Source of the DNA: Treponema zioleckii
GTDB lineage: Bacteria > Spirochaetota > Spirochaetia > Treponematales > Treponemataceae
NCBI RefSeq assembly: GCF_014737315.1
Contig: NZ_JPUF01000010.1
Location: 1 to 64,000 of the forward strand
Direction of reading: 5' to 3'
Length of the DNA stretch: 64,000 nucleotides
The position numbers and the translations under genes were made by a program. The notes below the pieces were generated by a model that searched no databases, was not told the DNA's origin, and saw nothing but the letters and a program-made list of their open reading frames with translations. Numbering within the stretch: position 1 is the stretch's first letter; each line of letters starts with the position of its first letter. Below are positions 57,783 through 64,000 of the stretch, piece by piece.

Positions 57783-57813
57783 GAGCGTTTCCCGCAAGTT
57801 TTCGGAAACGCTC
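57783..57813. repeat. Palindrome GAGCGTTTCC/GGAAACGCTC
   Basis: A 10-bp perfect stem (57783-57792 and 57804-57813) at the left edge of the duplicated block that flanks the AAA-ATPase gene. Confidence 0.6.
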
Positions 57814-58023
57814 GAATGGATTTTTCCGAACAAAAAATAGTTTTTGCGTTTCCTAAAACTCGCGCTCTGGTGGGTATACTTGCAGGTGTTCACAAAACGC
57901 GGCGGCAAGGAGTGCCTCGTTTTGTGAGTGCAGTCTTGTTGCTCGCGCGAAGCTCGCAACTGTGAGGGAGCCGAGTTATCTTTCCCCTGTGGTGGTTTCG
58001 ACTACGCTCAACCACCGAACTGT
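57801..58023. repeat. Duplicated flank of the AAA-ATPase gene, left copy
   Basis: About 222 bp matching 60067-60285 in direct orientation with scattered mismatches, including shared tracts CCGAACAAAAAATAGTTTTT, TTTTGTGAGTGCAGTCTTGT and GTTTCGACTACGCTCAACCA. After it, to 58200, come shorter repeats: ATCTGTGTC octamers and AAAAGTCAACTTTCAG. The gap 57652-58251 holds no convincing gene. Confidence 0.75.
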
Positions 58024-58251
58024 TTTCAATCTATCTGTGTCCTATCTGAGTTCATCCGTGTTAATCTGTGTCTTCCTCGAAAAGTCAACTTTCAGCTGTG
58101 GTGTTTTCGACTACGCTCAACCACCGAACTATCTTCAATCTATCTGTGTCAAAATCGAAAAGTCAACTTTCAGATTTTATTTCTTCATCTGCGTTGCATT
58201 GTGAATGTAAGCTTTCTTGTTTTTATGCTATAATTCTCGCAAGGAGCTCTC

Positions 58252-59829
58252 ATGGGAATCTATCTTAATCCGAACAACGAAAACTTTAAGGCAACACTCA
58301 CGCGACCGATTTATGTTGACAAAACGCAGATGATTTCGGTCATCAATGACTTCATGGCGACGGATAATAAATACCTTTGTATTTCCCGCCCTCGTCGGTT
58401 CGGTAAGACGATTGCAGGAAACATGCTTTGTGCATATTTTTCAAAAGGTGCCGATTCCCGCGAACTTTTTGCGCCGTACAAGATTTCTTCAGACCCGAGT
58501 TTTGAGCGCAATCTGAACCGCCTGAACGTAATAAAAATCGACATGAACAGCGAATACAGGCTTGAGCGTCAAAAAGAAGAGCTGCTGAACAACCTTACGG
58601 ACAGGATTCTCGCAGAAATGAAAGCACAGTTTCCAACCGTTCCAATTAACGAAAAAGGTTCAATCGGTCAGGCGATTATTGAAATCTATGCCGCTCTCGG
58701 CGAGCAGTTCGTGATTATCATCGACGAATACGATGTTCTCGTCCGCGAGAATGTTCCGCAAAATCTTTTTACGCAGTACCTTGATTTTTTGAACGGACTT
58801 TTTAAGAGCGACACCGTTCGCCCGGCGATTGCCCTTGCGTATCTTACGGGAATCTTGCCGGTCGTGCGCGACAGAATTCAGTCAAAATTGAACAATTTTG
58901 AGGAATACACGATTCTTGACGCAGGTGAGCTTGCCGAATTCATCGGATTTACGGCCGATGAAGTAAAGGCGTTATGCGAAAAATATAATGTTGACTACGA
59001 GGAAATGAAACGCTGGTACGACGGATACAGCCAGCACGGTCTTGAAATTTACAATCCTGAGTCGGTTGTAAAGTCAATTCAGAGAAAGTGTTTTGAGAAT
59101 TTCTGGAGCAAGACTTCAACCTATGCAGTAATCAAAGAAAGAATCGAACAGGATTTTGCGGGCACGAAAGAGACTGTAATCAGAATGCTTGCAGGCGAAA
59201 GCATCGATGTGAATGTAATAATGTACATGAATACGATGACCGATTTCTGCTCGAAGGACGATGTTTTTACTTATCTTCTTCATCTCGGCTATCTCTCTTA
59301 CGACAGAACCGAAAAAACGTGCCGGATTCCGAACAAGGAAGTGCAGCTTGAATGGACGGCCGCAGTTTCCGTTATGAGCGATTACTCCGTCACGAACAAA
59401 ATCATCCAGTCGTCAAAAGAATTGCTCGCTGAAACTTTGCGCCTAAATTCCGAAGCTGTCGCAAAATCACTTGACGAAAGCCACATCCACGTGACGAGCA
59501 ACCGGAGCTACAACAACGAGGACGCATTGCAGAGCGCGATTTATCTTTCGTACATTTATGCCCTGAACAAATACACGATTGTAAAGGAAATGACGACCGG
59601 AAAAGGCTTTGCGGACGTTGTGTTCATTCCGTTCGTGCCGAACATCCCTGCGCTGATAATCGAACTCAAGCGTAACGGAAGCACCGAGAGTGCCTTGAAT
59701 CAAATCAAAGAAAAAAAATATTTCGCCTCGCTCGAAAATTACGCGGGAAACCTTCTGTTCATCGGCGTGAACTACGACGAAACCACCAAAACGCACGAGT
59801 GCAAGATAGAAGAATTTGTAAAGGAATAG
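58252..59829 (+). CDS. AAA-ATPase-like protein with C-terminal PD-(D/E)XK nuclease domain
   Basis: 525 residues. The N-terminal AAA-ATPase-like domain (about 8-210) begins with FKATLTRPIYVDKTQMI and has a Walker A variant ISRPRRFGKTI (about 44-54) and Walker B FVIIIDEYDVL (about 154-164). A middle helical part leads to the C-terminal nuclease-like domain: GKGFADVVFIPF, then ALIIELKRNG (Asp..Glu-x-Lys, about 450-478). This pairing is common, often multi-copy, in gut bacteria including Treponema; its role (mobile, defence or regulatory) is unresolved. It is flanked by duplicated ~220-bp blocks, suggesting movement or duplication as a unit. AAGGAG precedes the ATG. Confidence 0.88.
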   Translation: MGIYLNPNNENFKATLTRPIYVDKTQMISVINDFMATDNKYLCISRPRRFGKTIAGNMLCAYFSKGADSRELFAPYKISSDPSFERNLNRLNVIKIDMNSEYRLERQKEELLNNLTDRILAEMKAQFPTVPINEKGSIGQAIIEIYAALGEQFVIIIDEYDVLVRENVPQNLFTQYLDFLNGLFKSDTVRPAIALAYLTGILPVVRDRIQSKLNNFEEYTILDAGELAEFIGFTADEVKALCEKYNVDYEEMKRWYDGYSQHGLEIYNPESVVKSIQRKCFENFWSKTSTYAVIKERIEQDFAGTKETVIRMLAGESIDVNVIMYMNTMTDFCSKDDVFTYLLHLGYLSYDRTEKTCRIPNKEVQLEWTAAVSVMSDYSVTNKIIQSSKELLAETLRLNSEAVAKSLDESHIHVTSNRSYNNEDALQSAIYLSYIYALNKYTIVKEMTTGKGFADVVFIPFVPNIPALIIELKRNGSTESALNQIKEKKYFASLENYAGNLLFIGVNYDETTKTHECKIEEFVKE

Positions 59830-60066
59830 TTTCGACCCTGTCTCTGTTCATCCGTGTTTATCTGTGTCCGCGGAACGGCAGTAGTAATTTTTTGCTTCGC
59901 AATACTTAGTTTCGCCGTTCCTCTCAGTTTTTGTCTCAAAAACTGAAAAAACGTAGTTTGAGGCACGTTTCCGTTTTTAATTTATCTGTGTCTCATCTGC
60001 GTTCATCTGCGTCTTCCCCGAAAAGTCAACTTTCAGCTTTTGTGGTTTCGACTACGCTCAACCAAC

Positions 60067-60285
60067 GGAAACGCTCAAGTGGAGTTTCCGAACAAAAAAT
60101 AGTTTTTTGCGTTTCCTAAAACTCGCGCTATGGTGGGGATACTTGCAAGTGTTCACAAAACGTGGCGACAAGGAGAGCCTCGTTTTGTGAGTGCAGTCTT
60201 GTTGCTCGCGCGAAGCTCGCAACTGTGAGGGAGTCGAGTCAACTTTCAGCTTTTGTGGTTTCGACTACGCTCAACCACCGAACTG
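60067..60285. repeat. Duplicated flank of the AAA-ATPase gene, right copy
   Basis: Direct repeat of 57801-58023. From 60253 to about 60560 it grades into a compound tandem array: GTGGTTTCGA..CTCAACCACC hairpins alternate with AAAAGTCAACTTTCAGC and ATCTGTGTC-type octamers at roughly 80-120-bp intervals. The gap 59830-60611 holds no convincing gene. Confidence 0.75.
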
Positions 60286-60611
60286 TTTTTAATCTATCTG
60301 TGTCTCCCCCCAAAAAGTCAACTTTCACCTGTGGTGGTTTCGATACGCTTCGCTACTCAACCACCGAACTATCTTCAATTTAGCTGTGTCCCATCTGCGT
60401 TCATCCGTGTTCATCTGTGTCAAAATCGAAAAGTCAACTTTCAGCTTTTGTGGTTTCGATACGCTTCGCTACTCAACCACCGAACTATCTTCAATTTATC
60501 TGTGTCCCATCACTGTTTATCTGCGTTCATCTGTGTCAATTTCTGTCAAAAGGTAAAACCTAAAAGTCAACTTATAGCGTTTTCGTTCTGTTTGCGGTAT
60601 AGTTTTTAATT

Positions 60612-62462
60612 ATGCGACGAACTTTTATTCATTCTCTTCTATTAATATCAACAGTTTTATGCGCTTCATCTTGTTACAAATCCCCGGAGATGACACTTGA
60701 AGAAATCGAAGCTTACAGGGCTTCGGCGAATAACGACTTGATTCAAAAAAGCGTTTCTAAGCCCTGGAAAGATGAACCGTGGGTGAACGGAAAAGTTGGC
60801 GGAACTTGGAACGGAACTATTTCTGCAGACCCAAAAACGTTCAATATTTTGATTGCGGAACGTGACAATTCTTCCACACCAATTCTTGCACCGCTTTTGG
60901 TTCCATTAATCGATTATAACCCTGTCAAAAAAGAATGGCAGCCATACGCCGCATCGTTCGAAATCAAAACTGACGAACAGAACGACAAACTTGATTTGAT
61001 TTATACGCTTCGCGATGATTTGTACTGGTCATTTTATGGTGCGCCTGAAAAGAAAATAAAAGTTACGAGCGACGACGTTGTTTTTTGGTACAACGAAATT
61101 CTTTGCGACGAAGAAATGGGGTCTTCCGCATACAACAGTCAGTTCATGGACCTTAAGGACGGGAGTGAGGGCATTATCACATGCGAAAAAATCGACGACC
61201 GTTCCTTTGTCTTTCATTTTCCAGCAATCATTGCGGAGCCGCTTTTGCACACGAGCATGACTTTTGGACCGAGTTTTATTTACAAAAAGGCAAAAGATGA
61301 GGGCGGAGCCAAAAAAGTTAAGGACATTCTTTCGATTGAAACTGACCCAAAAACAATTCCTAGCGTGGGCGAGTATTTTATTACAGAATACACGCCGGGG
61401 CAGCGTGTCGTTTACGAGCGAAATCCTGATTATTACAAAAAGGACGATGCGGGGGAGGGTATAAATTATCCGCAGAAGAAAGTTTATCAGATTGTGAGTG
61501 AGCCGAACACGAACTTTCTTCTATTCAAAGAGGGAAAAATTGAGACCTTCGCTCCTTCTCCAGAACAGCTTGAAGAAATTGTGAATGGCGCAAAGAACTT
61601 CGAAAATGACGGTTACACGGTCTTTAATTCGGCAGGCGGACTTTCGGCTCCGTTCTTTGCTTTTAATCAGAATCCTAAGAACAAGGACGAGCCTTATTAC
61701 AAATGGTTCACCAAAAAAGAATTCCGTCAGGCAATGAGCTGCCTTATAAACCGCGAGCGAATAATCTCGCAGTCGTACAGAGGAATTGGCGAGCCGAAAT
61801 ACAATTTCTTCCCGGAGCCTAACGCATTCTTTAACGCTGACATAAAACTTGAATATCGTTTTAGCCATGCACACGCAAGAAAACTTTTGGAATCCGCTGG
61901 CTTCGTAAAAAAAGAGGACGGATTTTTGTATGATGATGAAGGAAAAAAAGTTGAATTCAATCTTTCGATTACGCCTTCCGGGGCGGTTATCAGCGATATT
62001 GCGCAGATAATTTGCGATGAATGCAAAAAAGAAGGAATCACAATAAATGTAGTTCAGATTGACTTTCAAAAACTTATTGAGCAGCTCACGGCCACTTACG
62101 ACTGGCAGACTTCGATTCTCGCCCTTGGCGGCGGTTCGCTTTTTCCGACGCAGGGAAGCAACGTTTGGCTTTCTTCGGGAAACTTGCACATGTGGAATCC
62201 GCTTCAAAAAGAGCCTGCTACGGAATGGGAAGCACGTGTTGACAAATTGTACAAAGAGGCGAGCTGCATAGTTGATGCTGAAAAAGCACGCCCGTTGTGG
62301 GACGAATATCAGAAAATCATCTTGGAGCAGTGCCCGATTATTTATCTTATTCGCAACCGAAGTTTTTTTGCAATCAACAACCGTTGGGATTTGAGAAACG
62401 TTTATTTTGACAACATCGTTGGTGCGGAAACTCAGCACGTTTTTATCCGCGAAGTTAAGTGA
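60612..62462 (+). CDS. Extracellular solute-binding lipoprotein, family 5 (oligopeptide-binding)
   Basis: 616 residues. Signal peptide with lipobox CASSCYKS (Cys about 21). SBP_bac_5 features: an N-terminal strand after GGTWNGTISADPKTFNIL, WQPYAASFEI, DDLYWSFYGAPEKKIKVTSDDVVFWYNEI, YFITEYTPGQRVVYERNPDYY and a C-terminal RNRSFFAINNRWDL. It captures peptides in the periplasm for an ABC importer, plausibly the OppB and OppC-OppD proteins encoded 9-13 kb upstream on the other strand. The promoter lies in the repeat-rich gap. No permease genes are adjacent. Confidence 0.9.
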   Translation: MRRTFIHSLLLISTVLCASSCYKSPEMTLEEIEAYRASANNDLIQKSVSKPWKDEPWVNGKVGGTWNGTISADPKTFNILIAERDNSSTPILAPLLVPLIDYNPVKKEWQPYAASFEIKTDEQNDKLDLIYTLRDDLYWSFYGAPEKKIKVTSDDVVFWYNEILCDEEMGSSAYNSQFMDLKDGSEGIITCEKIDDRSFVFHFPAIIAEPLLHTSMTFGPSFIYKKAKDEGGAKKVKDILSIETDPKTIPSVGEYFITEYTPGQRVVYERNPDYYKKDDAGEGINYPQKKVYQIVSEPNTNFLLFKEGKIETFAPSPEQLEEIVNGAKNFENDGYTVFNSAGGLSAPFFAFNQNPKNKDEPYYKWFTKKEFRQAMSCLINRERIISQSYRGIGEPKYNFFPEPNAFFNADIKLEYRFSHAHARKLLESAGFVKKEDGFLYDDEGKKVEFNLSITPSGAVISDIAQIICDECKKEGITINVVQIDFQKLIEQLTATYDWQTSILALGGGSLFPTQGSNVWLSSGNLHMWNPLQKEPATEWEARVDKLYKEASCIVDAEKARPLWDEYQKIILEQCPIIYLIRNRSFFAINNRWDLRNVYFDNIVGAETQHVFIREVK

Positions 62463-62509
62463 GTTCGGAGACTTTTATCAATTTTAGTTTTGGAGTAGAA
62501 TGAACCATT

Positions 62510-63247
62510 ATGTTTAAAACTTTTATTGCGTTTATAAAAATTTTCTTTTTTATGTTGGGCAAACGAAAACAGCTCAAACTGGCAAAAAAATATGACAAAG
62601 AAGGCAATATCGCCGAGCGCGACAGAATCGTAAAAGAATGCGTTCCTTTGTGGGCGCGTTACGTTTTTAAGGTTTGCCACTCCACTGTGGAAGTCGTTGG
62701 TGCCGAAAAACTCCCGAAAGACACTGCCGTGGTTTTTATCGCGAACCATCAGGGCGCAATGGACATTCCGGCGCTCTTCGGATTTATTGACAAGCCTATG
62801 ACTTTTGTTGCAAAAGCTGAACTTGGAAAAATTCCAGTTCTTTCTGACTGGATGAAGATGCTTCAGTGCACGTTCATTGAGCGAAAAAGCCCTCGAAAAT
62901 CTGTTCAGGCAATTCATGACGCGGCAGAGGGCGTTAAAAAGGGCTATTCTCAGGTAATTTTTCCGGAGGGAACTCGAAGCCGCGGTTTTGCGCACAATGA
63001 ATTCAAGGCAGGAAGCTTTAAGCTGGCGTTCATGTCAAAGGCTCCGATTGTGCCTGTAACGATTGAAGGCACTTGGAAAATTTACGAAGAGAACAAAAGA
63101 CTTTGCCCGGGCGACGTAAAACTTACGATTCACGACCCGATTGAGACCGCAAATCTTACCCGTGAGCAGCAGCAAGAAATTCCTGCAAAAGTTGAGCAGA
63201 TTGTTTGTTCGATTCTTGCTGAACCACGCAAGCGGATTGCGGAATAG
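62510..63247 (+). CDS. plsC: 1-acyl-sn-glycerol-3-phosphate acyltransferase
   Basis: 245 residues. Makes phosphatidic acid from lysophosphatidic acid at the inner membrane. An N-terminal amphipathic/hydrophobic segment (FIAFIKIFFFMLG), then the catalytic NHQGAMD (HX4D, about 79-85), the second block FIERKSP, and FPEGTRSRG (about 144-152). The fourth block is IVPVTIEGT. Length is typical. Only 47 nt separate it from the solute-binding gene, so co-transcription is possible but functionally unrelated. Confidence 0.92.
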   Translation: MFKTFIAFIKIFFFMLGKRKQLKLAKKYDKEGNIAERDRIVKECVPLWARYVFKVCHSTVEVVGAEKLPKDTAVVFIANHQGAMDIPALFGFIDKPMTFVAKAELGKIPVLSDWMKMLQCTFIERKSPRKSVQAIHDAAEGVKKGYSQVIFPEGTRSRGFAHNEFKAGSFKLAFMSKAPIVPVTIEGTWKIYEENKRLCPGDVKLTIHDPIETANLTREQQQEIPAKVEQIVCSILAEPRKRIAE

Positions 63248-63352
63248 CGCAACGCTTGCAATAAAATGTAAAATATTGTAGCTTAATGTCAATCAAATTA
63301 TTTCCTAGTAAGTTACTAAACAAACTTTTAAATTTGATTTTTGGAGAAAACA

Positions 63353-64000
63353 ATGAGTCTTCTTGAAGTAAAGAATCTTAGTGTGAATATAGAAAAAAAA
63401 CAGATTATTTCTGGAATGAATTTGAACGTTAACGCTGGAGAGACGCATGTTCTGATGGGACCGAACGGTGCCGGAAAATCAACTTTCGGCTACACGCTCA
63501 TGGGAAATCCTCGCTACACGGTTACGGACGGAAATATTTTTTTTGATGGCGAGGATATTACTCAGATGTCTGCCGACAAACGCGCCGCAAAAGGAATTTT
63601 TCTTTCGTTCCAGGCTCCGCTCGAAGTTCCTGGAATTACGCTTGAGTCTTTTATCCGCAATGCCTTGCAGCAGCAGACTGGAAAGCGCGTAAAGCTCTTT
63701 CAGTTCCAAAAGCAGCTCAAAGAGATGATGGCTCTGTTGAACATGGACGAAAGTTATGCTTCCCGCGATTTGAACGTTGGTTTTTCTGGCGGTGAGCGAA
63801 AAAAGAGCGAGATTCTTCAGCTTTTGATGCTCAACCCAAAACTTGCGATTCTTGACGAGACCGACTCTGGTCTTGACGTTGACGCGGTTCGCACTGTTTC
63901 AAAAGGAATCGAAGAATATCAGAAACGTCAGAACGGCGCGCTGATTATTATCACGCATTCAACAAAAATCCTCGAAAGCCTTAACGTCGATTTTACTCAC
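63353..64000 (+). CDS. sufC: Fe-S assembly ATPase SufC (3' end beyond the window)
   Basis: The first 216 residues are present. Walker A GPNGAGKST (about 37-45) is followed by the SufC-specific YTLMGNPRYTVTDGNIFFDG and GIFLSFQAPLEVPGIT. The ABC signature is VGFSGGERKKSEILQLL, and Walker B AILDETDSGLDVDAV shows the characteristic Asp-Glu-Thr-Asp order. It is a soluble ATPase partnering SufB/SufD for Fe-S cluster assembly. GGAG lies 7 nt before the ATG. The rest of a suf operon presumably follows to the right. Confidence 0.95.
   Translation, partial: MSLLEVKNLSVNIEKKQIISGMNLNVNAGETHVLMGPNGAGKSTFGYTLMGNPRYTVTDGNIFFDGEDITQMSADKRAAKGIFLSFQAPLEVPGITLESFIRNALQQQTGKRVKLFQFQKQLKEMMALLNMDESYASRDLNVGFSGGERKKSEILQLLMLNPKLAILDETDSGLDVDAVRTVSKGIEEYQKRQNGALIIITHSTKILESLNVDFTH

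Overview
The window looks like chromosome from a host-associated (gut or rumen type) Treponema or a close spirochaete relative. This is inferred from several things seen together: AT-leaning coding DNA; many Sec signal-peptide and lipobox proteins; BspA-type leucine-rich repeat and InlB-like lipoproteins; a long GMP synthase; Rhs/YD proteins with a 'WISTDPALGD...' core; and a 3' edge that enters sufC. No rRNA, prophage, IS transposase or CRISPR array was found. One tRNA (Asn, GTT) is present.

Layout. 1-3.4 kb: a minus-strand array of orphan Rhs C-terminal tips, each followed by an immunity-like gene and separated by a ~370 bp repeated leader. 3.6-4.3 kb: a 23-bp tandem repeat, then tRNA-Asn with its promoter and terminators. 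4.3-7.8 kb: 5-formyl-THF cyclo-ligase and a catalytically dead M16 protein. 7.8-8.2 kb: a compact type I toxin-antitoxin candidate (26-aa membrane peptide plus convergent antisense RNA). 8.2-13.4 kb: radical SAM, guaA, flavodoxin-fold oxidoreductase, arginyl/leucyltransferase and PilZ genes, then a tandem array of hairpin repeats. 13.8-19.1 kb: an M16 protease pair and a chemotaxis receptor. 19.3-30.5 kb: mostly housekeeping genes (mnmA, methyltransferase, U32, ssb, fucO, corA) plus a lamin-tail-like lipoprotein.

30.6-47.2 kb is the most coherent block: a plus-strand run of type II secretion genes (secretin, ATPase, inner-membrane platform, pseudopilins, one single-pass membrane protein), two small lipoproteins, a clostripain-like lipoprotein protease, and a ~1,950-residue Rhs protein with a Sec signal peptide. 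The Rhs gene is split by a frameshift at an A8 run and is followed by a candidate immunity gene. The secretion operon, ssb and the lamin-tail lipoprotein share an unusual promoter arrangement (an AACTTTTGTTATA-like box about 60 bp upstream of CGGAAGTAAC), which suggests a common regulon.

47.2-51.6 kb: Opp-type permeases, one fused to its ATPase, and an LEA-type lipoprotein. 51.7-60.6 kb is accessory and repeat-rich: a 22-bp tandem repeat, a YefM gene with an internally deleted YoeB, an XRE regulator divergent from three small genes, BspA/InlB-type proteins including a leucine-rich-repeat protein fused to a WYL-type helix-turn-helix, and an AAA-ATPase/PD-(D/E)XK gene flanked by duplicated ~220 bp blocks. 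60.6-64 kb: oligopeptide-binding lipoprotein, plsC and the start of sufC.

All calls come from reading the sequence and remembered family signatures. No database search was run.
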